Under the pieces are notes generated by a model. That model had not been told where the DNA came from. It did no database searches and was given only the letters and a program-made list of their open reading frames with translations. DNA of 13,649 nt from positions 1 to 13,649 of the forward strand of contig JAZOWC010000031.1 in assembly GCA_045658985.1 (NCBI GenBank), in the 5' to 3' direction. A program made the position numbers and the translations under genes. The DNA is from RGIG3513 sp045658985 (lineage in GTDB: Bacteria > Bacillota > Clostridia > Oscillospirales > Butyricicoccaceae). Positions 1 through 7,131 of the stretch are shown in pieces (the first letter of the stretch is position 1; every line of letters starts with the position of its first letter).

Positions 1-10
1 GGCTTGTATT

Positions 11-1258
11 ATGCAAACCAAATCCAAAAAAATCTCCCTGACTACTCAGATAGCCATCGGTCTTGTTCTTGGTGTTCTGGTTGGTCTGCTGCTTCAGTTT
101 GCTCCCAAAATCGCAATCAATTATATCAACCCCTTTGGTACTATTTATCTTAATCTCATCAAGATGATAGTCGTGCCCGTGGTCATTCTGTCCATGATTC
201 AGGGTATCTGTTCTCTCAAAGACATCAGAAAGGTCGGCACTATCGGTATCTCTACCGTCCTGTACTTCCTGTTCACAACAGCATTCGCAATCACCATCGG
301 TCTCGTCGTTGCCAACCTGCTCAACGTAGGCGGCGGCTACACCCTGCCCGCAGGCGATCTTGTATACAACGCCGCTCAGGCTCCCAAGTTTATGGACACG
401 CTGGTGGGTATGTTCCCCTCCAACTTCTTTGCTCCTCTGGTCAACGCCAATATGCTGCAGGTAATCGTCATTGCCATATTCTTCGGCTTTGGCATCATCC
501 TTGCCGGTGAAAAAGGCAAGCCTGCAATGACCTTTGTGGACAGCTTTGCAGAGGTATCATTCAAGGTCATGGACCTGATCATCAAAGCATCTGCCGTGGG
601 TGTATTCGCCCTCATCTGCCCTGTCGTTGCCAACAACGGCCCCAAAGTTCTCCTGCCTCTGCTCAAGGTCATTCTCATAGCATACCTCTGCTACATAGTA
701 CACGCCGTCGTGGTCTACTCGGTATCGGTAAAGATCTTTGCCAAGACCAGTCCCGCACTGTTCTTCAGACATCTCGGTCAGGCTATACTGTTTGCTTTTT
801 CCAGCGCAAGCAGCGTGGGCTCCCTCCCCTTTACCCTTGAAGGCACCGAAAAGCTGGGCGTAAAAAAGGAGATCGGCAGCTTTGTCATTCCTCTCGGCGC
901 AACCATCAACATGGACGGCACCGCCATCTATCAGGGTGTTTGTGCAATATTCATCGCGCAGATTTTCGGCATAGACCTCAACCTGACCCAGCAGCTTACA
1001 ATAATCGTTACCGCAACGCTGGCATCCATCGGCACGGCAGGTGTTCCCGGCTCGGGTATGATCATGCTGACTATGGTACTGCAGAGTGTTGGTCTGCCCG
1101 TTGAGGGCATCGCACTGGTTGCAGGCATCGACCGTATCCTTGATATGGGCCGTACCGCCGTCAACGTCACCGGCGACGCCGCCTGCGCCGTCTGCGTCAA
1201 CGCATGGGAAGAAAAACGCGAAGCCAGGAAGGCTCTCAAAGCCGATTCGGCTAAATAA
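11..1258 (+). CDS. Dicarboxylate/amino acid:cation symporter (DAACS family, probably glutamate/aspartate)
   Basis: A secondary transporter of the inner membrane that takes up acidic amino acids or C4-dicarboxylates with Na+ or H+. The 415-residue protein is the usual length and strongly hydrophobic. Family hallmarks are in order: a serine-rich re-entrant loop SSASSVGS at residues 264-271, NMDGT at 300-304, a GTAGVPGSG loop near 344-352, and DRILDMGRTAVNVTGD at 374-389. In the archaeal homologue GltPh the matching Asp, Arg, Thr and Asn bind substrate and Na+. The Arg (R381) favours an acidic substrate over a neutral one. The ATG at 11 fits the family N-terminus, but only ten bases precede it, the frame is open to the window edge and the ribosome site is not visible, so the start is less certain than the identity. 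The gene stands alone and ends at a strong hairpin. The exact substrate cannot be read from sequence. Confidence 0.93.
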   Translation: MQTKSKKISLTTQIAIGLVLGVLVGLLLQFAPKIAINYINPFGTIYLNLIKMIVVPVVILSMIQGICSLKDIRKVGTIGISTVLYFLFTTAFAITIGLVVANLLNVGGGYTLPAGDLVYNAAQAPKFMDTLVGMFPSNFFAPLVNANMLQVIVIAIFFGFGIILAGEKGKPAMTFVDSFAEVSFKVMDLIIKASAVGVFALICPVVANNGPKVLLPLLKVILIAYLCYIVHAVVVYSVSVKIFAKTSPALFFRHLGQAILFAFSSASSVGSLPFTLEGTEKLGVKKEIGSFVIPLGATINMDGTAIYQGVCAIFIAQIFGIDLNLTQQLTIIVTATLASIGTAGVPGSGMIMLTMVLQSVGLPVEGIALVAGIDRILDMGRTAVNVTGDAACAVCVNAWEEKREARKALKADSAK

Positions 1259-1275
1259 CAATGTATCATATACAT

Positions 1276-1314
1276 AAATATACCCGCTGCATACGGATTG
1301 CAGCGGGTATATTT
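1276..1314. terminator. Bidirectional intrinsic terminator between convergent genes
   Basis: A perfect 16-bp inverted repeat (arms 1276-1291 and 1299-1314) with a 7-base loop. The GC core is CCCGCTGCA and the outer ends are A/T-rich, so each strand shows a hairpin followed by U-rich RNA. It lies between the symporter stop (1258) and the anti-sigma stop (1314-1316) and should end transcription from both sides. Confidence 0.93.
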
Positions 1315-2108
1315 TATTCTTTTGGATAATAAACGTATGTTTTTGCTTTTGTGTCAAAATAGCAGCCCTCGTAGTTCTGCCACAGATATTCGCTCCATAT
1401 TGCAAACTGTGCAAGAGGATCGCTGACAAAGCTGCCGCCGCCCCCAAAGTGCTCAACGCCGTCATCCGAGACTACAATATTAAAGAGTGTGTCTGTTTCG
1501 TCGTACTTCACACTATACACAATACGGTACAGAGGTTTGCTTCCGCGGTATCCGCACAAGGATACGCCCACATATTTATGTTCGTCTATTCCTCCCGCTT
1601 CCTCCAGCTGACATCCGTAGCGGCAAAATATTTCACGCCCGTCTTCTTCTATACTCTCCAGCTTACTCTCGTCAAACCAGGTTTCTGTCCATTCTTGCTG
1701 TAATGCTTTGATATTGATGCAGTCATAGGCTTTTTGATAATCACCTGCCTCAAGATGTTTTATGAATATGCTGCCGATGTGCAGCTCCCTGAGATTGGTA
1801 AAATGTACTCCTGCGTCCCGATACTGATTGAACCCGAGTATCATAATCGGGATGGATGCCAGCGCCGCCACTACCGAGAGGATCCAACGCAGTCGGATCT
1901 TCTTAAACACTTTCTTTACCGTCCTGTCTGTTACGGCATCCTCGCCCGCAGGCGCAATCATATTCACAGGATGAACCTGCTCTATGAGTTTCCTGCAATT
2001 CCCACATTCTCCCAGATGCTCCTCCACCAGTTCTTTGGTCTGCACAGAACACACCCCATCAAGATATAAAGGTATAAGATCCTCGATCACCCTGCAATCC
2101 GTTTTCAT
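1314..2108 (-). CDS. Zinc-finger (zf-HC2) transmembrane anti-sigma factor
   Basis: Probably holds the ECF sigma factor encoded just upstream in an inactive state until an envelope signal is sensed. From the start MKTDCRV, the 264-residue protein has an N-terminal zinc-finger anti-sigma domain with H31-x3-C35-x2-C38 and an upstream Cys (C5). A basic linker (about 62-74) leads to one membrane helix (about 75-93), then an extracytoplasmic domain of about 170 residues. The start of that domain (FIKHLEAGDYQKAYD) resembles NTF2-like DUF3887/DUF4878 proteins, but I cannot assign it firmly; it contains several cysteines. The ATG at 2108 overlaps the sigma stop as ATGA and has GGAGG seven bases upstream (GGAGGTTACGGAATG). 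This makes it better than the longer open frame to 2165. Tight coupling fits stoichiometric sigma/anti-sigma production. The stop abuts the terminator stem. Confidence 0.82.
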   Translation of the reverse strand: MKTDCRVIEDLIPLYLDGVCSVQTKELVEEHLGECGNCRKLIEQVHPVNMIAPAGEDAVTDRTVKKVFKKIRLRWILSVVAALASIPIMILGFNQYRDAGVHFTNLRELHIGSIFIKHLEAGDYQKAYDCINIKALQQEWTETWFDESKLESIEEDGREIFCRYGCQLEEAGGIDEHKYVGVSLCGYRGSKPLYRIVYSVKYDETDTLFNIVVSDDGVEHFGGGGSFVSDPLAQFAIWSEYLWQNYEGCYFDTKAKTYVYYPKE

Positions 2109-2590
2109 TCCGTAACCTCCTTTGCTATCATCTGCCGTGCCCGGAAATATGTGACCCTCGCCCAACTCTCCGACTTTCCCTTGAGGTCTGCGATTTCTTT
2201 GAGCTTGATCTCTCCAAATGTATGCAGAACAAACACCTCTCTATATGGCTCAGGCAGTCGGTCTACAGCTTTTGCTGCCCTGCAGTATACGTCTCTGTCC
2301 TCTGCCCGTTCCTCCATACTGACCACATCATCTGCTGTCACCGACTCACCCGAAGGCATCTGTACAAGTCTGCGGCTGCGCCTGCGTTCTCTGAAGTACT
2401 CATTCTTGCCGATCCTGCACAGCCACGTATAAATGCTGCAACGACCCTCAAATCTGTCAATATGACGAAGCGCCTTGTAAAACGTCTCTGCCAAAAGTTC
2501 TTCGGCGAGGTCTTCGTCTGCCGTCATTGAGAGCAAAAACCTATAAACAGGCTTGGCATATTCTTCATAGATTTTTTGAAACTCCTTCAA
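2105..2590 (-). CDS. ECF-type RNA polymerase sigma factor
   Basis: Directs RNA polymerase to a small regulon, probably for the cell envelope. Region 2 is at the N-terminus (FQKIYEEYAKPVYRFLL, then ADEDLAEELLAETFYKAL and SIYTWLCRIGKNEYFRE). Region 4 is near the C-terminus (LPEPYREVFVLHTFG, then KLKEIADLKGKSESWARV, a helix-turn-helix). There is no region 1 or 3, as in ECF factors. Two starts compete: TTG at 2590 (161 residues, LKEFQKIY, with GGGGG seven bases upstream), which matches the usual ECF N-terminus, and GTG at 2608 (167 residues). I prefer TTG. Either start lies inside the end of the acyltransferase gene, and the stop overlaps the anti-sigma ATG, so all three genes should be translationally coupled on one mRNA. 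The ECF subgroup was not assigned. Confidence 0.87.
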   Translation of the reverse strand: MKEFQKIYEEYAKPVYRFLLSMTADEDLAEELLAETFYKALRHIDRFEGRCSIYTWLCRIGKNEYFRERRRSRRLVQMPSGESVTADDVVSMEERAEDRDVYCRAAKAVDRLPEPYREVFVLHTFGEIKLKEIADLKGKSESWARVTYFRARQMIAKEVTE

Positions 2591-3500
2591 ACGCCGACCC
2601 CCTATCACAAACTATCCCGTACAGTCCTCCATACCATCGGGTAATGAGATGCAACACGATAATTATTGCCGCCGCTATCAGTATACACCCATACCACTCT
2701 GTATAAAATGCCCGCACCGCCAAAACCATCGGTGCATGGAGCAAATATATCCACATTGTATCCGCTCCGATTTTTGTAAAGACATACCTTTTATCGGGCG
2801 CGAATGTCAAGGCTGCAGCGCAGCCGGCCGCGCCCACTATGTAACAGGCAATACGGTAAAACAGGTCTTGTTCTCCGCTGTACGGCGCCGCCTGATACAA
2901 AAAAGCCGTGGGCATATTCCTGCAGACAGCCATAAGTATCATTGCCGTCGCCGATAAAAACAGGACATATCCCCGCTTAAGCCGAACCGTCTCCCCATCA
3001 CGCATGACACCTGCCATAAAATACGGCAAAAACACTACAGTCCTCGAAACAGACAATACTCTTCCTTCCCATGGTGCAAATCCCACCGCACAGCCGGATA
3101 TCACACACAAGAGAACTACCGCTCTCCCATGCCTGAGCTTTCCAAATCTCATCCATATCCACGCCGCGCCAAGCCAGGTGCATAAACTAAGCAGATACCA
3201 CAAATGCCAGTACGGGGTGAGAAAGCTTGTTCTTCCCCAAGTCAGCACGACCGCTCCAAGCTGAAAAGTCACATATATGATCATGGTCCTCCGAAGCTGC
3301 TTTATGCACAAATGAATATCCCTGACAAACAGTCCCGAAACAAACGCAAAAACAGGCATATGAAAGAAATATATTATCCTGTACAATGCCGCAGCAGCAT
3401 ACGATCCGGTCAAATTATTCTCTATCAAATGCCCGTATACTACAAAGAATATAAGTATAAGTTTCAAGTTGCAGTACCCGGCATTACGGAGTTTTACCAT
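2565..3500 (-). CDS. Membrane acyltransferase (acyltransferase-3 / fucose 4-O-acetylase-like)
   Basis: A polytopic membrane protein predicted to move an acyl group, usually acetyl, onto a sugar or cell-wall polymer. The 311-residue protein shows the acyltransferase-3 pattern: LKLILIFFVVYGHLIEN in the first helix with the expected catalytic-type His (H24), then YFFHMPVFAFVSGLF, then YWHLWYLLSL, and a late IYLLHAPMVL. This arrangement is typical of the fucose 4-O-acetylase-like branch (COG3594). There is no extracytoplasmic SGNH domain of the kind fused in OatA, so the acceptor is unknown. ATG at 3500 has GGTGG just upstream. It is the first gene of an operon with the sigma and anti-sigma genes and overlaps the sigma gene by 26-44 bases. 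An ECF-like promoter lies upstream. By analogy with the sigV-rsiV-oatA operon of Bacillus subtilis, it may be a target of its own sigma factor; that is inference. Confidence 0.83.
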   Translation of the reverse strand: MVKLRNAGYCNLKLILIFFVVYGHLIENNLTGSYAAAALYRIIYFFHMPVFAFVSGLFVRDIHLCIKQLRRTMIIYVTFQLGAVVLTWGRTSFLTPYWHLWYLLSLCTWLGAAWIWMRFGKLRHGRAVVLLCVISGCAVGFAPWEGRVLSVSRTVVFLPYFMAGVMRDGETVRLKRGYVLFLSATAMILMAVCRNMPTAFLYQAAPYSGEQDLFYRIACYIVGAAGCAAALTFAPDKRYVFTKIGADTMWIYLLHAPMVLAVRAFYTEWYGCILIAAAIIIVLHLITRWYGGLYGIVCDRGSAFEGVSKNL

Positions 3501-3517
3501 TTACACCACCATATATT

Positions 3518-3544
3518 AGATACAATTATCCAAAAAACGTTACA
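3518..3544 (-). promoter_or_regulatory. Candidate ECF-type promoter of the acyltransferase-sigma-anti-sigma operon
   Basis: Reading the minus strand, TGTAAC (3544-3539), followed by a T-run (GTTTTTT), is separated by 15 bases from GTATCT (3523-3518), about 18 bases before the ATG at 3500. A TGTAAC/GAAAC-like -35 with a T-run is typical of ECF promoters. No acceptable TTGACA-type box sits at the right distance from the nearby TAATAT. The similarity is by eye only. Confidence 0.4.
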
Positions 3545-3583
3545 TGACTATTGAATGATACGGAATATTTCCGCATCTGAATA

Positions 3584-3612
3584 TTGACAGAACCGCCGTA
3601 ACTGTATATAAT
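3584..3612 (+). promoter_or_regulatory. Sigma-A promoter of the gntR-ABC operon
   Basis: A perfect consensus promoter: TTGACA at 3584-3589, a 17-base spacer, TATAAT at 3607-3612. Such a strong promoter would be constitutive unless repressed, which fits the inverted repeat laid over its -10 box. Confidence 0.92.
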
Positions 3613-3627
3613 CAATATATACAGTTA
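3599..3627. promoter_or_regulatory. Probable GntR operator (12-bp inverted repeat over the -10 box)
   Basis: Arms TAACTGTATATA (3599-3610) and TATATACAGTTA (3616-3627) are perfectly complementary around a 5-base centre. The repeat covers the -10 hexamer and the likely transcription start, where bound repressor would block RNA polymerase. The neighbouring YtrA-type regulator gene begins 17 bases downstream, so autorepression is the natural reading. Confidence 0.8.
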
Positions 3628-3643
3628 TAACAGAGGTGACGGG

Positions 3644-4021
3644 ATGGATATACTGCTGGACAATCGGCACGGCACGCCGATCTATGACCAGATATACAGT
3701 CAGATAAAGGCGCAGATAATCAGCGGTCAACTGCAGGAAAACGAGATGCTGCCGTCCATCAGGGCGTTGGCAAAAGATCTGCGGATAAGCTTTATTACCA
3801 CAAAGCGTGCTTATGAAGAACTTGAAAAGGACGGATTCATATACACCCTGCCTGCCAAAGGCTGTTTTGTTGCACCCAAGAATATGGAGCTTGTGCGGGA
3901 GGAGAATCTCAAAGAGATCGAAAACCTCCTCGAGCAGATACGTCTGCTTGCAAAACAATGCTCGCTGAGCGCTGACGATATACACGGAATGATAGATTTT
4001 TGTATGGAGGAAAAGCCATGA
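3644..4021 (+). CDS. GntR-family transcriptional regulator, YtrA subfamily
   Basis: A small cytoplasmic repressor expected to control its own gene and the ABC transporter that follows. The 125-residue protein has the GntR winged helix at about residues 8-78: TPIYDQIYSQIKAQIISGQL, then LPSIRALAKDLRISFITTKRA as the recognition region, then the wing GFIYTLPAKGCFVA. Only a helical tail of about 45 residues follows, with no FadR/HutC-type effector domain. That is the YtrA layout, in which a short tail dimerises. ATG at 3644 follows AGAGGTGA closely. The stop overlaps the ATPase start as ATGA. In Bacillus the YtrA regulon responds to some cell-wall-active peptides; here the inducer is unknown. Confidence 0.92.
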   Translation: MDILLDNRHGTPIYDQIYSQIKAQIISGQLQENEMLPSIRALAKDLRISFITTKRAYEELEKDGFIYTLPAKGCFVAPKNMELVREENLKEIENLLEQIRLLAKQCSLSADDIHGMIDFCMEEKP

Positions 4022-4860
4022 ATGCACTGGAGATAAAGAATCTTACCAAGCGGTTTGATGACTTTAGTCTGGATAACCTGAATCTCACCCTGCCCGGCGG
4101 ATGTATAATGGGCCTGATCGGCGAAAACGGCGCAGGCAAAAGCACCACAATAAAGCTGATATTGGATATCCTCAAAAAAGACGGCGGCTCTATTACCGTG
4201 CTTGGCAGAGACAACGGGGATAATATGCATCTGACACGCGAGGACATCGGCGTGGTGTTTGACGAGCCTGCCTTCCCCCTCTGTCTGACAGCAAAGCAGA
4301 TAGGCCGTGTGATGAGCCTCACCTTCCGCAACTGGGACGAGGGGTGCTACGTTAAGCTGCTGAAGGCCTTTTCCCTGCCCGCAAATAAGGAGTTCAAGGA
4401 TTTTTCCAGAGGCATGAAGATGAAGCTGAGCATAGCCGTGGCGCTGTCCCACAATGCACGGCTTCTGCTGCTCGATGAGCCCACCAGCGGTCTTGACCCC
4501 GTAGTGAGGGATGAGATAGTGGATATGCTCTATGATTTTGCCCGTGACGAGGAGCACTCCATCCTCATATCCTCACATATAGTCAGCGATCTTGAGAAGC
4601 TCTGCGACTATATTGCGTTTTTGCATCGGGGCAAGCTGCTCATCTGCGACGAAAAGGACAAGCTGCTTGAGCAATATGCTCTCGTACGCTGCTCGAGAGA
4701 GCAGGCAAAGGTGCTTCCCGCAGACAAGCTGCGTTACAAAAAACAGACTGCATATTACGTGGATGCTCTGATGCTCAGGGAGGATATACCGACAGAGTTC
4801 GAGTCCGTGCCCGTTACTATCGAAGAACTGTTCCTGTTTATGGTAAAGGAGGGTGAATGA
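4018..4860 (+). CDS. ABC transporter ATP-binding protein (GntR-linked exporter)
   Basis: Cytoplasmic ATPase that powers the ABC-2 permease encoded next. From ATG 4018 (GGAGG upstream; the in-frame ATG at 4000 lies inside the regulator gene and lacks a site) the protein has 280 residues. Walker A is GENGAGKST at 35-43, Walker B with catalytic Glu is LLLLDEPTSGLDP at 149-161, and the switch His is H187 (ISSHIVSDLEKLCD). Two elements differ from textbook forms. The Q-loop region reads VVFDEPAF (79-86) with no Gln, and the signature is FSRGMKMKL (129-137) in place of LSGGQ. Both look like features of the subfamily that travels with YtrA-type regulators and not decay. A C-terminal region of about 75 residues is unassigned. 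The stop is one base before the permease ATG. Confidence 0.93.
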   Translation: MNALEIKNLTKRFDDFSLDNLNLTLPGGCIMGLIGENGAGKSTTIKLILDILKKDGGSITVLGRDNGDNMHLTREDIGVVFDEPAFPLCLTAKQIGRVMSLTFRNWDEGCYVKLLKAFSLPANKEFKDFSRGMKMKLSIAVALSHNARLLLLDEPTSGLDPVVRDEIVDMLYDFARDEEHSILISSHIVSDLEKLCDYIAFLHRGKLLICDEKDKLLEQYALVRCSREQAKVLPADKLRYKKQTAYYVDALMLREDIPTEFESVPVTIEELFLFMVKEGE

Positions 4861-4861
4861 T

Positions 4862-5494
4862 ATGAAGGCTCTGCTTGTAAAAGACTTTTATATGGCTGCC
4901 AAATACTGCCGCAGCTATCTGCTGATCGCCGCGATTTTCATCGGTATTATGATTATGAACGACGGCAATATGAATATGTTTTACGTAGTATATCCCTGCC
5001 TGCTGTGCGGAATGATCCCCGTCAATCTGCTCAGCTATGACGAGCGCAGCGGCTGGCTCAAATACAGTGCCGCCCTCCCCTATACCAAGCTGCAGATAGT
5101 GTCGGGCAAGTATGTGATCGGGCTTATTATGCAGGGGGCAATGCTCATTGTAACAAGTATTGCTCAGGCCATAAAAATGTCCGTACAGGGCAGCTTCGAG
5201 CTCGGATCATACCTGCTGGTTATGGTGACCGTGCTGTTGCTGTCGGTGCTGTCAAGCTCGCTGAGTCTGCCCTTTGTGTTCAAGCTGGGAACAGAAAAAG
5301 GCCGCACGGTATACCTGCTGGCAGTCGGCGCAGTATGCGGCATATTGGTGGCAAGCTCGGTTGTATCGGACAGCATAAGCAAAATCAGCTTGCACCCCTC
5401 GCTGATCACCCCCCTGCTCTGCCTGCTCAGCGCAGGCGTGTACGCACTGTCGTGGTATATGTCCTACCTGTTCTTCAAAAAACGTGAATTGTAA
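4862..5494 (+). CDS. ABC-2 family transporter permease (GntR-linked exporter)
   Basis: Membrane half of the exporter driven by the preceding ATPase. The 210-residue protein has about six hydrophobic segments (near 19-32, 40-57, 84-103, 116-137, 150-168 and 183-205). It carries SYDERSGWLKYSAALPYTKLQ at 58-78, the cytoplasmic motif typical of the small ABC2_membrane_5 family. I chose ATG 4862 because AAGGAGGGTGA lies nine bases upstream; the in-frame GTG at 4853 would overlap that site. Last gene of the gntR operon, ending just before a terminator. A homodimeric permease with two ATPases is the usual arrangement. The substrate is unknown; cell-wall-active peptides are a reasonable guess from family context. 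Confidence 0.88.
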   Translation: MKALLVKDFYMAAKYCRSYLLIAAIFIGIMIMNDGNMNMFYVVYPCLLCGMIPVNLLSYDERSGWLKYSAALPYTKLQIVSGKYVIGLIMQGAMLIVTSIAQAIKMSVQGSFELGSYLLVMVTVLLLSVLSSSLSLPFVFKLGTEKGRTVYLLAVGAVCGILVASSVVSDSISKISLHPSLITPLLCLLSAGVYALSWYMSYLFFKKREL

Positions 5495-5497
5495 TAA

Positions 5498-5544
5498 TAA
5501 CAGTGCAAAAGCACCGACTTATGGTCGGTGCTTTTGTGCTGTTA
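5498..5544. terminator. Bidirectional intrinsic terminator between convergent ABC operons
   Basis: Inverted repeat with arms 5498-5518 and 5524-5544, loop TTATG, two adjacent mismatches in 21 pairs. The core GCACCGAC/GTCGGTGC is flanked by AAAA/TTTT, so both RNA strands give a GC hairpin followed by U residues. The left part lies just after the permease stop. The right arm is also the coding sequence for the last residues of the DUF3021 gene. Confidence 0.92.
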
Positions 5545-5953
5545 TGGCTTGATTGAGTTTTTTGGTACGTTTTTGGGTTATGCTACAGATTACCGCCCAG
5601 ACAGCCAGATATCCGAAGATGAATATAGCCGAGAAAACAAGCACCGGGGTTTTGCTCAGGCTGAGCCAGCCATTCAGCAGATAGGTGCCGAGATATCCCG
5701 AATACAAAACCACGCCTTGGATGGATACGGCCGCCATCAGCGGCAATCGCTCAACCTGATAAAGGGCGTTGAGTCCGCCGGAAACAAAAGCCAGCGCCGC
5801 CAGCGAAAATATTCCCGTGCACACCTCGCCCACACGCAGGCTGTCCACCACACCGCATCTGTGCAATACAAGATATACCACAGCCAATACAACAGGGCCC
5901 AAGCCGCCGGCTACAAGACCGCGGCGGACAAACTCGGATATAAAACGTTTCAT
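5519..5953 (-). CDS. DUF3021 family membrane protein (likely partner/inhibitor of the LytTR regulator)
   Basis: A 144-residue protein with four predicted membrane helices (about 10-30, 41-64, 72-94 and 100-122), a basic N-terminus (MKRFISEFVRRG) and a basic tail. This size and layout match DUF3021, found almost always beside a LytTR regulator. In the LytTR regulatory systems of streptococci (HdrRM, BrsRM), the membrane protein antagonises its LytTR partner; the same role is inferred here. ATG 5953 overlaps the LytTR stop as ATGA and has AAGGAGG eleven bases upstream. The longer open frame to 6019 would lie deep in the LytTR gene. Its final residues and stop are encoded within the terminator hairpin, so the gene ends as tightly as it can. 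The signal sensed is unknown. Confidence 0.83.
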   Translation of the reverse strand: MKRFISEFVRRGLVAGGLGPVVLAVVYLVLHRCGVVDSLRVGEVCTGIFSLAALAFVSGGLNALYQVERLPLMAAVSIQGVVLYSGYLGTYLLNGWLSLSKTPVLVFSAIFIFGYLAVWAVICSITQKRTKKLNQAITAQKHRP

Positions 5954-6393
5954 CTGATATCGTACCTCCTTCTGATCTCGCTGAAGCAACGGCGGGATAC
6001 GTACTCTCTGTATCCGCACATAAACACCGCGTCCACGCCTCCGCTGAAAGTCGCATCAAACCGAGCTATACATCGCTCATTGGCAAGGGCGGATTTGTTG
6101 ATACGTATGAAGTATGACGGCAGCCTGCTCTCAAGCTCTCGCAGACTGTCACGGATATAATAATGCCTGCCGCCTCGATCAATTGCCACAACCTTGCGCG
6201 CCTGAACGGTGACGCACTCAATATCACCGTACTCCAGCTTGCGCAGCAGGTCATCCCCCTGCACCATAATACCCTCATCACCCGAATAACTGCGTATCAG
6301 ATCCTCTATCTTTTGGGTCAGCGAGGAGGGCGAGTGAACAACGGCTGTTATTTCTTCTTCTGCATTTTTGTCAATAATAAGCTTGTATTTCAC
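5950..6393 (-). CDS. LytTR DNA-binding domain transcriptional regulator
   Basis: A 147-residue one-domain regulator: a short N-terminal part (1-45) and a LytTR domain (about 48-147) with the family motif YFIRINKSALANERCIARF and a C-terminal REYVSRRCFSEIRRRY. There is no response-regulator receiver, so it is not an ordinary two-component output protein. Stand-alone LytTR proteins of this length paired with DUF3021 are a recognised type. Start is GTG 6393, the only good candidate, with AAGGAT upstream; it follows the ABC permease stop by 12 bases. LytTR proteins bind direct repeats of about 9 bp spaced two helical turns apart, and a matching pair lies before the first gene of this operon, suggesting that it activates its own operon. 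Confidence 0.9.
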   Translation of the reverse strand: MKYKLIIDKNAEEEITAVVHSPSSLTQKIEDLIRSYSGDEGIMVQGDDLLRKLEYGDIECVTVQARKVVAIDRGGRHYYIRDSLRELESRLPSYFIRINKSALANERCIARFDATFSGGVDAVFMCGYREYVSRRCFSEIRRRYDIR

Positions 6394-6405
6394 AGCATCA
6401 GATCC

Positions 6406-7131
6406 TTACTGTTTTTTCGTTTGTCTCAAAAAGCACCATACCGCCGCAGCAGTTGCCGCCGCGGCATATGCGGTTACCGCAAGCAGGTGCCTGGGCGGGA
6501 GTCCTCCGCCGAACAGGGATTTTTGCAGCTGCACGCCGTGGACAAAGGGAAGGAGCCGTGCGATTTTTTCAAAAACACCGCCTACAAGACTGAGATCAAA
6601 CCACACTCCCGAAAGCCACGCCGTCAGGTTGGTAAGCAGCGCGCCGCAGATGCCGCCTACCTGCTTGACGCCCAATATACTCCCGAACATCAGTCCCAGT
6701 GCGATATTGAACACCGCCACGGGCACCATACCGATTATAGCATATATCAGCCCGACTGTAACCTTCATACCCAGCGTCGCCGCGGCGGCATAGCAGATCA
6801 CCGTCTGCCCCAGCGCAATCGGCAGCATGGGCAGCATATAGCCGAGTACAAAATCCACGCCCGTCATGGGTGTGGTGTACAGCCGCTGTAAAAATGCACT
6901 CTCACGATCTTTAGCTACAAGGGTTGCCGAAAACAAAGTCATAAACGACATTCCGAACACGGCGATTCCCGGAGCGAGAGCGTCTATCTCAAAAAGGCTG
7001 ACGGGAACGTTGGACTGTATTGCGGTGAGCAGAAAAAGCAGCACCAGCGGAAATCCCAGACCAAAAGCAAGATTCAGTCTGTCCCGCAATATCTCCCGTG
7101 CGCATCGCCGGGCAAAAACCGCTATCCTCAT
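6406..7131 (-). CDS. ABC-2 type transporter permease (LytTR-linked exporter)
   Basis: Membrane subunit of the exporter whose ATPase is encoded immediately upstream. The 241-residue protein has about six hydrophobic segments (near 21-37, 53-72, 97-118, 128-150, 157-177 and 217-235). Between helices 2 and 3 it carries KDRESAFLQRLYTTPMTGVDF, the coupling-type motif of ABC2_membrane permeases (about 74-94). ATG 7131 overlaps the ATPase stop as ATGA, with GGGAGGGG upstream. DrrB-like drug and peptide exporters share this form. It ends 12 bases before the LytTR start. The substrate cannot be told; its link to a LytTR/DUF3021 pair suggests export or detoxification of a membrane-active compound. Confidence 0.9.
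   Translation of the reverse strand: MRIAVFARRCAREILRDRLNLAFGLGFPLVLLFLLTAIQSNVPVSLFEIDALAPGIAVFGMSFMTLFSATLVAKDRESAFLQRLYTTPMTGVDFVLGYMLPMLPIALGQTVICYAAAATLGMKVTVGLIYAIIGMVPVAVFNIALGLMFGSILGVKQVGGICGALLTNLTAWLSGVWFDLSLVGGVFEKIARLLPFVHGVQLQKSLFGGGLPPRHLLAVTAYAAAATAAAVWCFLRQTKKQ

Noticed and set aside
557..1465. Long open frame (302 codons) on the minus strand across the symporter gene
   Set aside because: It is antisense to a clear transporter, crosses the terminator and shows low-complexity, Cys/Gly/Asp-rich translation with no family pattern. It is a by-product of codon bias.
3501..3643. Possible small gene or peptide precursor in the 143-bp divergent region
   Set aside because: No start with a ribosome site and reading frame of useful length; the space is fully explained by two divergent promoters and an operator.
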